The notes: a model not told the origin generated them from the sequence alone. Counted from the stretch's first letter, positions 1 through 9,276 are shown. The stretch is DNA of 57,889 nt from Phenylobacterium sp. (GCF_030646615.1 NZ_JAUSLG010000025.1:1-57889), one strand, 5' to 3'. Numbers and translations: made by a program.

Positions 1-26
1 GCCGGACTGGTCGCGCCAGAACCGCT

Positions 27-434
27 TCAGATGAGATCGCGCAGAAACGCCACCAGCGGGGCGTCCGCCGGCGGCATCGGATAGTCCGTGAGCTTGTCGG
101 GTTTGACCCACGCCAGCGCCTCGTGCTCCAGCGCCGTGACAAAACCGTCCCAGCGCCTGCACAGATAGAGTGGCATGAGCAGGTGAAACGAATCGTAACC
201 GTGGGACGCGAAGACGAACGGGGCCAGGCAGGCCTCGGTGACGTTGATGCCCAGCTCTTCCTTCAGCTCTCGGATCAGGCAGGCTTCCGGCGTCTCGCCG
301 GCCTCGACCTTGCCGCCGGGAAACTCCCAGAGGCCGGCCAGTTGCTTGCCCTCGGGGCGCTGGCAGATCAGCACGCGGCCGTCGGTGTCGATCAGGGCCG
401 CGGCGGCGACCAGCAGGAGAGGCTTTTCCGTCAT
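27..434 (-). CDS. mutT: Nudix hydrolase, MutT-type (8-oxo-dGTP diphosphatase-like)
   Basis: A 135-residue protein, the normal length for single-domain MutT proteins. A complete 23-residue Nudix box lies at about residues 40-62: GG, then E-x-GE, then RELKEELG, which supplies the metal-binding glutamates. MutT proteins hydrolyse oxidised nucleoside triphosphates to monophosphates in the cytoplasm and so limit mutation; that substrate is inferred from the family. In many alphaproteobacteria a mutT gene follows argJ. Here argJ lies about 5 kb away on the same strand, and rhlE, bphO and bphP sit between them, so the family neighbourhood supports the call although the genes are no longer adjacent. 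The first 26 bases of the window, downstream of its stop, hold nothing I can identify. Confidence 0.88.
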   Translation of the reverse strand: MTEKPLLLVAAAALIDTDGRVLICQRPEGKQLAGLWEFPGGKVEAGETPEACLIRELKEELGINVTEACLAPFVFASHGYDSFHLLMPLYLCRRWDGFVTALEHEALAWVKPDKLTDYPMPPADAPLVAFLRDLI

Positions 435-745
435 GCCTCTCCATTCCGCGCCTTGGCTGCAAATGCAACAGGACGGGACAATCTGAGGGCTGGGCGCCTC
501 TCCCGACGACTTTGGGTTGACTTCGCACCTGCGAAGGACGATGTGTGCGTTGCGCCCTGATTGGCGCTATCGGTGCTCCAGCCCGCGTGAGGGCCTCCTG
601 AAACGGGGGTTCGGCCTGTTGAGCGCCCTAAGAGATCGCATAGATCGCCCCGCCACGCGGGGGCTTTCCCCAAACTGACCCGCGTCCCGCGGCCCTTGCA
701 CAGCAAGCGGCCGCCTTCGGCGCACTCCGAAAGACTGTAAGTCAC
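435..745 (+). promoter_or_regulatory. Structured 5' leader / promoter region upstream of rhlE
   Basis: This 311-base divergent gap between mutT and rhlE has no convincing gene. It contains two compact stem-loops on the rhlE strand. CTTCGCA/TGCGAAG (521-527 with 530-536) is a perfect 7-bp stem with a CC loop. GCGCC/GGCGC (552-556 with 563-567) follows. The spacing suggests a long structured leader on the rhlE mRNA; cold-inducible DEAD-box helicase genes often have such leaders, but that link is an inference. I could not fix a promoter. Confidence 0.35.
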
Positions 746-2179
746 TTGACCCAATTTTCTGAACTCGGCCTGGCCAAGCCTCTTTTGAAGGCCCTGGCCG
801 ACCAAGGCTATGAGACCCCGACCCCGATCCAGGCCAAGGCCATTCCGGGCGTGCTCTCCGGCCGTGACATCCTGGGCATCGCCCAGACCGGCACCGGCAA
901 GACCGCCGCCTTCGCCCTGCCCATCCTCCATCGCCTGGCGGCTGATCCCAAGCCCGCGCCCCGTCGCGGTTGCCGGGTTCTGGTCCTGTCGCCGACCCGC
1001 GAACTGGCCACCCAGATCGCCGAGAGCTTCCGCACCTATGGCCAGCACCTGGGCCTGACCGTCACCGTGATCTTCGGCGGCGTGAAATATGGCGGCCAGA
1101 TGCGCGCCATGGCGGGCGGCGTCGATGTCCTGGTGGCCACGCCTGGCCGCCTGATCGACCATCTGGGCGAGAAGACCGTCACCCTGCAGGGCGTCGAGAC
1201 CTTCGTCCTCGACGAAGCCGACCAGATGCTGGACATGGGCTTCATCGTCCCGATCCGCCGCATCGTGAAGCACATCCCCGCCCAGCGGCAGAACCTGTTC
1301 TTCTCGGCCACCATGCCGACGGAGATCGGCAAGCTGGCCGGCGAGCTGCTGAAGGACCCGCTGAAGGTCTCGGTGACCCCGCAGGCGACCACCGTCGAGC
1401 GCATCAGCCAGAAGGTCCTGTTCGTCGAACAGACCCGCAAGCGCGCCCTGCTGGCCGAACTGTTCGCCGAGAAGGACTTCAAGCGCGTCATCGTCTTCAC
1501 CCGCACCAAGCGCGGCGCCGACCGGGTCTCCAAGAGCCTGGAACAGGGCGGCGTGGAAGCCTCGGCCATCCACGGCGACAAGAGCCAGGGCCAGCGTGAG
1601 CGGGCGCTGGCCGACTTCAAGGCCGGCAAGATCCGCGCCCTGGTGGCCACCGACATCGCCGCCCGCGGCATCGATGTCGATGCGGTCAGCCACGTGGTGC
1701 AGTACGAACTGCCCAACGTGCCGGAGGCCTATGTCCACCGGATCGGGCGGACCGCCCGGGCCGGCGCCGACGGCTCGGCCATCGCCTTCTGCGCCGATGA
1801 CGAACGCAACCTGCTGCGCGACATCCAGAAGGTGACGCGTCAGACCATCCCGTCCTTCGATCGTCGCAACGACAAGGGCCTCGCCCTGATGACCAAGGCC
1901 ATCGCCGACGTCACCCCGGAAGAACCCCGTCAGGCCTCGGGCCGTTCGCGCGATCCGCGCAATGACGTCCCGGCGGCCCTGCGCCAGACTCGTGGCCGGC
2001 GTCCCGACCAGGCCCGCGGCGGCGGTGAAGGCCGTGGCGGCGGTCAGCCCCGTCGTGACGGCGCCAAGCCGGCCCAGGGCGCCAAGGCCAGCGCCGGCGC
2101 TGGCGGCGGCGGCGGCGGCGATCGTTTCCGCGGTCCCAAGCGCGAAGGCGCGGCCAAGGCCTGGAGCCCGATCGACTAG
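746..2179 (+). CDS. rhlE: DEAD-box ATP-dependent RNA helicase, RhlE subfamily
   Basis: A 477-residue helicase that unwinds structured RNA, probably in ribosome assembly, RNA decay and cold adaptation. Motifs run in order: a Q motif (GYETPTPIQ), Walker A AQTGTGKT, PTRELA, TPGR, the DEAD box (VLDEADQML), SAT, then the second RecA lobe with ARGIDV and HRIGRTAR. After about residue 390 the protein becomes an arginine/glycine-rich, low-complexity tail (RGGG repeats and a run of glycines), typical of RNA-contacting tails in this subfamily. The start is a TTG; the family N-terminus (TQFSELGL) begins exactly there although the ribosome-binding site is weak. It is followed by a strong hairpin and then bphO. 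Confidence 0.93.
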   Translation: MTQFSELGLAKPLLKALADQGYETPTPIQAKAIPGVLSGRDILGIAQTGTGKTAAFALPILHRLAADPKPAPRRGCRVLVLSPTRELATQIAESFRTYGQHLGLTVTVIFGGVKYGGQMRAMAGGVDVLVATPGRLIDHLGEKTVTLQGVETFVLDEADQMLDMGFIVPIRRIVKHIPAQRQNLFFSATMPTEIGKLAGELLKDPLKVSVTPQATTVERISQKVLFVEQTRKRALLAELFAEKDFKRVIVFTRTKRGADRVSKSLEQGGVEASAIHGDKSQGQRERALADFKAGKIRALVATDIAARGIDVDAVSHVVQYELPNVPEAYVHRIGRTARAGADGSAIAFCADDERNLLRDIQKVTRQTIPSFDRRNDKGLALMTKAIADVTPEEPRQASGRSRDPRNDVPAALRQTRGRRPDQARGGGEGRGGGQPRRDGAKPAQGAKASAGAGGGGGGDRFRGPKREGAAKAWSPID

Positions 2180-2203
2180 GATCGCGCTCTGCCCACCTCT
2201 CCA

Positions 2204-2234
2204 GCACGGGCGGCGACCTGTTCGCCGTCCGTGC
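2204..2234 (+). terminator. Strong hairpin after rhlE, probable terminator or leader element of bphO
   Basis: GCACGGGCGGCGA pairs with TCGCCGTCCGTGC to give a 13-bp stem with one G-U pair and a five-base loop (CCTGT). There is no clear T-run after it, so intrinsic termination is only probable. It lies 25 bases after the rhlE stop and about 40 bases before the bphO ATG. Confidence 0.5.
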
Positions 2235-2272
2235 GTTGGTGTCTGGGCGACCAACAGGACCTGCGATCCCCT

Positions 2273-2824
2273 ATGAACCTCAGAACCACCCTGCGGACGG
2301 CCACGCGCCAGGATCACGAGCGCGTCGACCAGCTCGGCGGCGGCTTCGACCTGGCCAAGCCCGCTGACTATGGCGCCTTTCTCCTGGGCCACGCCGCGGT
2401 GCTGCCGCCGCTGGAAGCCGCATTGGACGCCGCCCCGCCCCAGGACCTCCCGCCCGGATGGCCAGAACGCCGCCGGGCCAAGGCCCTGCTGGCCGATCTG
2501 GCCGAACTGGGGCTTACAGCGCCACCTCCCTCGCCTATCGCCGTCCCCGCCACCTCCGCCGCGCGTGTGGGCGCGCTTTATGTTCTGGAGGGCTCCCGCC
2601 TGGGCGGGATCCTGCTGCGTCGTCGGCTGGCCCAGGCGCAGCCCGGCGCCCCCTCCGCTTATCTGGCGCACGGAGACGGCCAGCCCCTGTGGCGCACCTT
2701 CCTGGAATGGCTTGACAGCCGCGCCTTGGACCCCGCCGAGACCCATGCGGCCATTGATGGCGCCCGCGGCGTGTTCGCGGCCTTCGAGGCCGGTTTCAGA
2801 CATGCAGCCACCCGGCCCGCCTGA
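2273..2824 (+). CDS. bphO: Biliverdin-producing heme oxygenase of the bacteriophytochrome type
   Basis: About 183 residues from the ATG chosen here. An upstream GTG at 2231 lies inside the hairpin and would add residues that do not look homologous. Heme oxygenase opens heme to biliverdin, the chromophore of bacterial phytochromes. Visible signatures are the N-terminal helix with a proximal-type histidine (ATRQDHERVD) and the distal-side motif ALYVLEGSRLGG, which matches BphO proteins (YVLEGSxLGG). The neighbour supplies the strongest support: a bacteriophytochrome gene starts 132 bases downstream on the same strand, giving the classical bphO-bphP pair. Confidence 0.87.
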   Translation: MNLRTTLRTATRQDHERVDQLGGGFDLAKPADYGAFLLGHAAVLPPLEAALDAAPPQDLPPGWPERRRAKALLADLAELGLTAPPPSPIAVPATSAARVGALYVLEGSRLGGILLRRRLAQAQPGAPSAYLAHGDGQPLWRTFLEWLDSRALDPAETHAAIDGARGVFAAFEAGFRHAATRPA

Positions 2825-2956
2825 GCCGAAGCCCCCGAAAGCGTCCGCTACCCGACAGACCTGCGACCGGATTTGATATTCTATTGGCGGTGAAGCTCCC
2901 CGCCGACGCCGCGTTGCGCGTCTAGACCTCCCCCTGGAATTGGATCGTTCGCGGCC

Positions 2957-5488
2957 TTGTCCGAAGTCGACCTGACGAACTGTGATCGCGAACCGATCCA
3001 CCTGCTGGGCGAAATCCAGCCGTTCGGCTTCCTGCTGGCGGTCACCGGCCAATGGATGGTGGCGCACGCGTCCGACAACACCCAGGCCTTCCTCGGCGAC
3101 GCCGCCGAGGACCTGATCGGGCGTTCCCTCACCGAGGTGCTCGACGGCCACGCCGTGCACGAGATCCGCGGCCGCCTGCAGATCATGCGCGGCGCCGATT
3201 CGGTGGAGCGGGTGTTCAACCTGCCGCTCCGGGCCGGCGGCGAGCCCTTTGACGTGGCCGTCCACTATTCCGGCGACCTGCTGGTCATCGAGGCCGAGCC
3301 CAGCCGGGCGGAATCTTCGCTGGAAGCCGCCTCGGCCGTGCGCTCCATGTCCAACCGCGTGGCCGAGCGGAAGACCATCGAGGACATCGTGCACGAGGCC
3401 GCCCGCCAGGTGCGCGCCCTGACCGAGTTCGACCGGGTCATGGTCTATCGCTTCGACCAGGACGGCGCCGGCGAGGTGATCGCCGAGTCCGTGCGGCCCG
3501 GCATCGGGTCCTTCCTGGGCCAGCGCTATCCGGCCTCGGACATCCCCAAGCAGGCCCGCGCCCTCTATGAGCGCAGCTGGCTGCGGATCATCGCCGACAT
3601 CGACGCCGAGACCCCCAAGGTTCGCCCGGCGCTGGGTCCCAGCGGCGGGCCGCTGGACCTGTCGATGTCGATGTTGCGGGCGGTGTCGCCGATCCACATC
3701 GAATATCTGCGCAATATGGGCGTCGGCGCCTCGCTCTCCATCTCGATCCTGCGCCAGGGCAAGCTGTGGGGGCTGTTCGCCTGCCACCACTATGGTCCCC
3801 ACCACGTCTCCTATGAGCGGCGGACGGCGGCCGAACTGTTTGGCCAGATCTTCTCCTACATGCTGGAAAGCCGCGAGCAGGAGGTCGAGGCCCGCCATGT
3901 GGAGCGCGCGCGCAACCTGCACGACCGGCTGGTCAGTTCGGTGGCCACCGCCTCGGGGCCCGAAAGCCTGAAGCCGTTCCTGGGCGAGCTCTGCGCCCTG
4001 GCGGGGTGCGAGGGCGTGACGCTGCACATGGGCGGCCAGACGGCCAGCCATGGGGACGGCCTGGACGCCGACCGGCTCAGGACCCTGGTCGCCTTCCTGG
4101 ACGGCCATCCGACGCTGGGCGTGTTTCACACCCACCATCTGGCCGCCCATCTGCCGGAGGCCGAGGGCTGGCGCGACGCCGCCGGGATCATCGCCGTGCC
4201 CCTGTCGCGGGAGCCGGGGGATTATCTGATCTTCCAGCGCGCCGAGGTTATCCGCGACGTGGCGTGGGGCGGCGATCCCAACAAGGCCGTCACCGTCGGG
4301 CCGCTGGGCGCCCGACTGACGCCGCGCGAGAGCTTCGAGACCTGGAAGGAAACCGTCCGAGGCCAGTCCAAACCCTGGTCGGCCTCGGAGCTGGCGGCCG
4401 TGGACAGTCTGCGCCTGACCCTGCTCGAGGTGGTCATGCGGCTGACCGACCTGGCCCATGCCGAGCGCGGCAAGGCCCAGCATCGGCAGGAAATCCTGAT
4501 CGCCGAGCTGAACCACCGGGTGCGCAACATCCTGGGGCTGATCCGCGGCCTGATCTCCCAGAGCCGCGACGGGGCGACCAACGTCCAGCAGTTCTTCGAG
4601 GTGGTGTCGGGCCGGGTCCAGGCGCTCGCCCGGGCCCATGACCAGATCACCCAGCAGCACTGGGGCCCCGGCGCCCTGAATGACCTGATCCGGAGCGAGG
4701 CCGAGGCCTATCTGGCGGCCAAGGCCGACCGGCTGATCCTGTCGGGCCCCGACGTGCTGATCGAGCCGCAGGCCTTCTCGACCCTGTCCCTGGTGGTCCA
4801 CGAGCTGGTGACCAACTCGGCCAAGTACGGCGCCCTGTGCGACAGCCGCGGCAAGGTGCATGTGAACTGGACCACCGACGCCTCCGGCGCCCTGGATCTC
4901 ACCTGGCGCGAGGAGGGTGGGCCGGTGGTCCAGGCCCCGTCGCGGCGGGGCTTCGGCTCGACCATCATCGAACGCTCCATCCCCCATGAGCTGGGGGGCG
5001 AGGCGCAGGTGACCTTTGATCCTGCAGGTCTGCGGGTGGCCCTGCGGGTCCCCGGCCGCTTTGTCGTGGAGGGTCGCCCGGCCGATCCGGGCAAGATGGC
5101 TGCGCCGGTCGCTGATGGCCGCATGGCGGGTCCCAACCACGTGCTGGTGGTCGAGGATAATATGATCATCGCCCTCGACCTTGAGGGCGTGCTGCAAAAG
5201 CTCGGCGTGGGCCAGGTCAGCATGGCCTCCACGGTCGCCTCGGCCTTTGAGGCGATCGCCGACGACCGGCCGGACTTCGCCTTCCTCGACCTGAACCTGG
5301 GGGAAGAGACCAGTCTGCCGGTGGCCGAGCATTTGAAGGCCGAAGAGATTCCCTTCGCCTTTGGCACCGGTTTTGGCGATCAGGCCGACCTGCCAGATCA
5401 CCTCTCTGGCATGACGATCATCAGCAAGCCCTATTCCGAAAAGGCCCTGCGCGACGCCCTGCGGGCGGCGGTGGCGCCGCGGAGCTAG
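2957..5488 (+). CDS. bphP: Bacteriophytochrome hybrid kinase: PAS-GAF-PHY-HWE kinase-receiver
   Basis: An 843-residue red/far-red photoreceptor. Cys9 in the N-terminal NCDREPIH motif is the expected biliverdin attachment residue. The PAS domain is followed by a GAF domain with the PASDIP motif (about 192-197) and a PHY domain carrying the tongue motif PRESF (about 456-460). The kinase core has an H-box ELNHRVRN with His520, an N-box (HELVTNSAKYG) and the W-x-E motif LTWREEGGP that defines HWE kinases. A C-terminal receiver (about 727-843) has acidic VVED and phospho-acceptor Asp778, so output may be an internal phosphorelay. The start is TTG, fixed by the position of the chromophore cysteine. 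It ends one base before the convergent argJ stop. Confidence 0.93.
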   Translation: MSEVDLTNCDREPIHLLGEIQPFGFLLAVTGQWMVAHASDNTQAFLGDAAEDLIGRSLTEVLDGHAVHEIRGRLQIMRGADSVERVFNLPLRAGGEPFDVAVHYSGDLLVIEAEPSRAESSLEAASAVRSMSNRVAERKTIEDIVHEAARQVRALTEFDRVMVYRFDQDGAGEVIAESVRPGIGSFLGQRYPASDIPKQARALYERSWLRIIADIDAETPKVRPALGPSGGPLDLSMSMLRAVSPIHIEYLRNMGVGASLSISILRQGKLWGLFACHHYGPHHVSYERRTAAELFGQIFSYMLESREQEVEARHVERARNLHDRLVSSVATASGPESLKPFLGELCALAGCEGVTLHMGGQTASHGDGLDADRLRTLVAFLDGHPTLGVFHTHHLAAHLPEAEGWRDAAGIIAVPLSREPGDYLIFQRAEVIRDVAWGGDPNKAVTVGPLGARLTPRESFETWKETVRGQSKPWSASELAAVDSLRLTLLEVVMRLTDLAHAERGKAQHRQEILIAELNHRVRNILGLIRGLISQSRDGATNVQQFFEVVSGRVQALARAHDQITQQHWGPGALNDLIRSEAEAYLAAKADRLILSGPDVLIEPQAFSTLSLVVHELVTNSAKYGALCDSRGKVHVNWTTDASGALDLTWREEGGPVVQAPSRRGFGSTIIERSIPHELGGEAQVTFDPAGLRVALRVPGRFVVEGRPADPGKMAAPVADGRMAGPNHVLVVEDNMIIALDLEGVLQKLGVGQVSMASTVASAFEAIADDRPDFAFLDLNLGEETSLPVAEHLKAEEIPFAFGTGFGDQADLPDHLSGMTIISKPYSEKALRDALRAAVAPRS

Positions 5489-5489
5489 G

Positions 5490-6962
5490 TCAGGACCGGT
5501 AGTCGCCGTTAATCGCCACGTACTGCTTGGTCAGGTCGCAGGTCCACATGGTGGCCGTGGCCTTGCCGACGCCCACATCGATGAAGACCTCCAGTTCCTG
5601 GCGCTTCATGTAGGCGCTCATCTTGGCCTCGTCATAGGTGGGCGAGATCAGGCCATCCTGGGCGGCCCAGTGCTCGCCGAAGCGCACCGACAGCGCGTCG
5701 CGGTTCACCGGCTCGTCGGCCCGGCCCACGGCCATGACGATCCGGCCCCAATTGGCGTCCTCACCGGCGAAGGCGGTCTTGACCAGGGGGCTTTCGGCCA
5801 CCGTGCGGGCGATCTTGCGGGCTGAAACCGGGTTCTCGGCGCCGGCCACGGTGATCTTGACGAACTTGGTCGCCCCTTCCCCGTCCCGGACCAGTTGCTG
5901 GGCCAGGTCCATCAGCACCCCTTCCAGCTTGTCGCGGAAATCGGCCAGGCGCTTGTCGCCGGCCCGGGTGATCTTCGGCGCGCCGGACTGACCGGTGGCG
6001 AACAGCATCAGGGTGTCGTTGGTCGAGCGGTCGCCGTCCACCGTCACGCAGTTGAAGGTGGTGCGGACATAGAGGTTCACCAGGCTCTGCAGGGCGGGCG
6101 CGGCGATGGCCGCATCGGTGGCCACAAAGGCCAGCATGGTCGCCATGTCGGGGGCGATCATGCCCGAGCCCTTGCAGATACCGGCGATCCGCACCTTGGT
6201 CCCGTCGATCTCGGCCTCGGCCACGGCCCCCTTGGGGAAGGTGTCGGTGGTCATGATGGCCCGGGCGGCCCCGTCCCAGCCGTCCGGCTTCAGCTTCTGT
6301 TCCACCTCCGGCAGGCGCTGGGTGATCTTGGCGTCGTCCAGCAGCACGCCGATGACGCCGGTGGAGGCCACCATCACGTCCCGCTGGCGGCAGTCGAACC
6401 GCTTGGCGACCGCCGAGGCGACCCGGCGCACGGCGTCGGCGCCGGGCTTGCCGGTGAAGGAATTGGCGCAGCCGGCGTTGACCACCAGGGCGCGGACCTC
6501 GGTCCCCTTGGTGGCCGCCAGCTGCTTCTGGCACCAGTCCACCGGCGCCGAGCCCACCTTGTGGCGGGTGAAGACGCCGGCCGCCGTGGTGCCGGCGTCA
6601 AAGCTCATGACCAGCAGGTCGTCGCGCTCATGCTTGTAGAAGCCGGCCCGGCCGGTCGCCAGGCGCACGCCCGCCACGGGGGTCATGGCGGGAAACGGCA
6701 CGACCAGGGGCGAGACGGGCAGAGCGCCCTTGGCGGGCTTGGGCGCCTGTTGTGTGGAATCCAGGGCGCGGCTGGTCTTGTCGGCCCGCTTCAGGGCGGC
6801 GCGCTTGATGGCGCTGGCCAGGGGATCGAGGGCGCGCTCGATCTTCTGGCCGACGGCGTCGGTGACGCTTTCGGACGGGCGGGGCGCGGTCTTGGCCGGG
6901 ACGGCGGCGACAGGCTTCGCCATCTTAGGCGCCTTGGGCTTGTCCGTGTTCTTGCGCGCCAT
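5490..6962 (-). CDS. argJ: ArgJ: glutamate N-acetyltransferase / ornithine acetyltransferase
   Basis: A 490-residue protein of the cyclic arginine pathway. It moves acetyl groups from N-acetylornithine to glutamate and can also use acetyl-CoA. ArgJ precursors cleave themselves before a threonine nucleophile; the motif PDMATMLAF is present with Thr275 after the scissile alanine. The conserved core begins near residue 80. Before it is an Ala/Lys/Pro-rich extension of about 80 residues that is unusual, since ArgJ proteins are normally about 400-415 residues. The ATG at 6962 overlaps the stop of the isomerase gene upstream (TGATG), which points to translational coupling; a GTG one codon earlier is possible. 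Confidence 0.93.
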   Translation of the reverse strand: MARKNTDKPKAPKMAKPVAAVPAKTAPRPSESVTDAVGQKIERALDPLASAIKRAALKRADKTSRALDSTQQAPKPAKGALPVSPLVVPFPAMTPVAGVRLATGRAGFYKHERDDLLVMSFDAGTTAAGVFTRHKVGSAPVDWCQKQLAATKGTEVRALVVNAGCANSFTGKPGADAVRRVASAVAKRFDCRQRDVMVASTGVIGVLLDDAKITQRLPEVEQKLKPDGWDGAARAIMTTDTFPKGAVAEAEIDGTKVRIAGICKGSGMIAPDMATMLAFVATDAAIAAPALQSLVNLYVRTTFNCVTVDGDRSTNDTLMLFATGQSGAPKITRAGDKRLADFRDKLEGVLMDLAQQLVRDGEGATKFVKITVAGAENPVSARKIARTVAESPLVKTAFAGEDANWGRIVMAVGRADEPVNRDALSVRFGEHWAAQDGLISPTYDEAKMSAYMKRQELEVFIDVGVGKATATMWTCDLTKQYVAINGDYRS

Positions 6963-7957
6963 CACTTGGCCTCGGGAGTCTTGGCCACAGGGGCCTTGGC
7001 GGCGGGGGCCTTGGCGGCGGGGGCTTTCGCCGGCTCGGCCGCCTTGGGGGCCTCGGGCGCCGCATCGGCGGGCTCCACCGGCGCGCCGGGGACGTCTTCG
7101 CCGGCGCCGATCAGGGTTTCGACCTTGGCGCGGCCGCGCAGCTTCTCCAGCAGATCGCGGACCTGGTCATAGGTGAGGAAGCGGATGATCTGCGGGCGGG
7201 CGGCCTCAAGCGTGATCGGCTCTTCCAGGCGACGGTCCTCGATACGGACCACGGCCCAGCCGCCTTCGACCTCGAAGGGGCCGACGATCTCGCCGGTCTT
7301 GGCCGCCTTCAGGGCGCCCTCATAGGCCTCGGGCATGACATCGGTGGTGAAATAGCCCAGGTCGCCGCCGTTGAAGCGGGTGGCCGCGTCGGTGGAACGC
7401 TCCATGGCCAGGGCCTCGAAGGAGGCGCCCGTGGTCAGCAGGTTCTTGACCGCCTCGCCCTCTTCCGGCGTGGCCACCACGATCTGGCGAGCGCGGATTT
7501 CTTCAGACTGACGGGCGAGCTTGAGTTGCTCCTGATAGAGGCCGCGGATGGCGTTCTCATTGACCGCGTCGGACACCACGCTCTCCACCAGCATGTCGCC
7601 GAGGATGCGTTCGCGGGCCGCGGCCAGCCGGCGCTGGGCCACCGGATCCTCGTCCAGGTTGCGCGACAGGGCCTCGGCGGCCAGCAGCTTCTGGTCGATC
7701 ACCTCGTCCAGCACCCGGCGGAACAGGTCCGAGGAGATGTCCAGAGGCTCGCCCTCGCCGATCAGGCCCTGGGCCACGGCCTCGCGCTTGACGTCGGAGG
7801 CCCAGACGGCCCTGCCGTCCACCCGGGCCACAGCTTCGTCCCCAGGCTGGGGCGGACGATCATCGCCCCCGCGATCGCCACAGGCGGCCAGGGTGAGGCC
7901 AACGACCACCAGAAGGGCCGCCAAGCCTCCGAAACGAGAGGGCTTTTCAACGATCAT
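6962..7957 (-). CDS. Parvulin-type peptidyl-prolyl isomerase lipoprotein (PpiC/PrsA-like)
   Basis: A 331-residue exported foldase. The N-terminus has a signal peptide ending in the lipobox LTLAAC (Cys26), so it is probably lipid-anchored in the periplasm. A SurA/PrsA-like helical region (about 40-150) precedes a parvulin domain (about 155-255) with the signatures IRARQIVVATPEEGEA and GGDLGYFTTDVMPEAYE. The tail is Ala/Pro/Lys-rich and contains the tandem repeats listed separately. It assists folding of secreted proteins. Its family neighbourhood with secA and argJ is kept here, but a three-gene block separates it from secA. Its stop overlaps the argJ start. Confidence 0.88.
   Translation of the reverse strand: MIVEKPSRFGGLAALLVVVGLTLAACGDRGGDDRPPQPGDEAVARVDGRAVWASDVKREAVAQGLIGEGEPLDISSDLFRRVLDEVIDQKLLAAEALSRNLDEDPVAQRRLAAARERILGDMLVESVVSDAVNENAIRGLYQEQLKLARQSEEIRARQIVVATPEEGEAVKNLLTTGASFEALAMERSTDAATRFNGGDLGYFTTDVMPEAYEGALKAAKTGEIVGPFEVEGGWAVVRIEDRRLEEPITLEAARPQIIRFLTYDQVRDLLEKLRGRAKVETLIGAGEDVPGAPVEPADAAPEAPKAAEPAKAPAAKAPAAKAPVAKTPEAK
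6991..7020. repeat. Two perfect 15-bp tandem repeats in the isomerase tail
   Basis: The unit GGGCCTTGGCGGCGG occurs twice back to back at 6991-7005 and 7006-7020. Diverged copies lie on both sides. On the coding strand the units encode repeated APAAK. The tract is in frame and probably forms a flexible linker-like tail; its length may vary between strains. Confidence 0.75.
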
Positions 7958-8106
7958 AGGCTGCTTCCCATGGACCCGGGACGAGAGCGCGGGCGCAGTC
8001 CGTCCCTAGCCATTTCCCTCGCGGGATGCAAAGGTTGCCGCGATCATAGCCAGGCGACCGCACCACAAGCGGGCCGCCGGATCGCATTCATTTGGGAGAA
8101 TTTCGT

Positions 8107-9276
8107 ATGCGCGAAGCCGTTATCGTTTCCTATGCCCGCACGGGGCTCGCCAAGTCGGGCCGCGGGGGCTTCAACATGACCCCGACCATGAGCATGGGCG
8201 CGCATGCGGTGAAACACGCCGTTGAGCGTTCGGGAATCGACGCTTCCGAGATTGAAGACTGCATTATGGGCAATGTGTCCCATGGGGCGGGCAATCTCGG
8301 GCGCCAGGTGGCCCTGCTCGCCGGCCTGCCGATCACCACCTCGGGTTCGACCGTCAACCGGTTCTGCTCCTCTGGGCTGAACACCATCGCCACGGCGGCC
8401 AACTATGTGCGCAATGACGGCGCCGATGCGGTCGTCGCCGGCGGCGTCGAGTCCCTGTCGATCCCCGGCGGCGGCGGCGGTCGCGACAACATCGACCCGG
8501 TGCTGGTGAAGCAGTATCCGGCCATCTTCATGCCGATGATCGACACCGCCGACATCGTCGCCGAGCGCTACAACGTCAGCCGTGAGTCCCAGGACCAGTA
8601 CTCGCTGGAATCCCAGCAGCGGATGGCTGCGGCCCAGCAGGCGCAGAAGTTCAAGGACGAAATCGTCCCCATGAAGACCAAGATGAAGCAGGTCAACAAG
8701 GAGACGAAGGAAGAGACCATCGTCGACTACACGGTCGATCGCGACGAGTGCAATCGTCCCGAAACCACCCTCGAAGGCCTGGCCAAGCTTCAGCCGGTCC
8801 GCGGCGAAGGCAAGTTCATCACCGCCGGCAACGCCAGCCAGCTGTCGGACGGCGCCGCCGCCGTGGTGATCATGGAAGCCAAGGCCGCCGAGCGTAAGGG
8901 CCTGAGCCCCATGGGCGCCTTCAAGGGTTGGGTCGTCGCCGGCTGCGAGCCCGACGAGATGGGCATCGGCCCGGTCTTCGCCATTCCGCGCCTGCTGGAG
9001 CGCCATGGCCTGAAGGTCGACGACATCGACCTGTGGGAACTGAACGAAGCCTTCGCCTCGCAGTGCCTCTATTCCCGCGACCAGCTGGGCATCGACCCTG
9101 AGAAGTACAACGTCAATGGCGGCTCCATCGCCATCGGCCACCCCTATGGCATGACCGGCGCCCGTCTGGCCGGCCACATCCTGCAGGAAGGCAAGCGCCG
9201 CGGCGCCAAGAACGTCGTGGTGTCCATGTGCATCGGCGGCGGCATGGGCGCGGCCGGCCTGTTCGAAGTCTACTAA
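8107..9276 (+). CDS. Acetyl-CoA C-acetyltransferase / thiolase
   Basis: A 389-residue thiolase, which condenses two acetyl-CoA or cleaves 3-ketoacyl-CoA in fatty acid metabolism. The acyl-accepting cysteine is Cys87 in NRFCSSG. The catalytic His345 ([14 protein letters not shown]) and the second cysteine Cys375 ([10 protein letters not shown]) are both present. The ATG at 8107 has GGGAGA about nine bases upstream, which decides the start over an in-frame TTG at 8092. It is transcribed away from the ppi-argJ pair and ends with a hairpin before the FIST gene. Whether it works in beta-oxidation or synthesis cannot be read from the sequence. Confidence 0.9.
   Translation: MREAVIVSYARTGLAKSGRGGFNMTPTMSMGAHAVKHAVERSGIDASEIEDCIMGNVSHGAGNLGRQVALLAGLPITTSGSTVNRFCSSGLNTIATAANYVRNDGADAVVAGGVESLSIPGGGGGRDNIDPVLVKQYPAIFMPMIDTADIVAERYNVSRESQDQYSLESQQRMAAAQQAQKFKDEIVPMKTKMKQVNKETKEETIVDYTVDRDECNRPETTLEGLAKLQPVRGEGKFITAGNASQLSDGAAAVVIMEAKAAERKGLSPMGAFKGWVVAGCEPDEMGIGPVFAIPRLLERHGLKVDDIDLWELNEAFASQCLYSRDQLGIDPEKYNVNGGSIAIGHPYGMTGARLAGHILQEGKRRGAKNVVVSMCIGGGMGAAGLFEVY

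Noticed and set aside
2231..2272. GTG start for bphO at 2231
   Set aside because: It lies inside the hairpin stem and adds residues that do not fit the heme oxygenase N-terminus; the ATG at 2273 does.
431..5401. A very long open frame on the minus strand
   Set aside because: It runs antisense to rhlE, bphO and bphP, has low-complexity Gly/Ala/Arg/His content and no family signature; the long openness comes from high GC.
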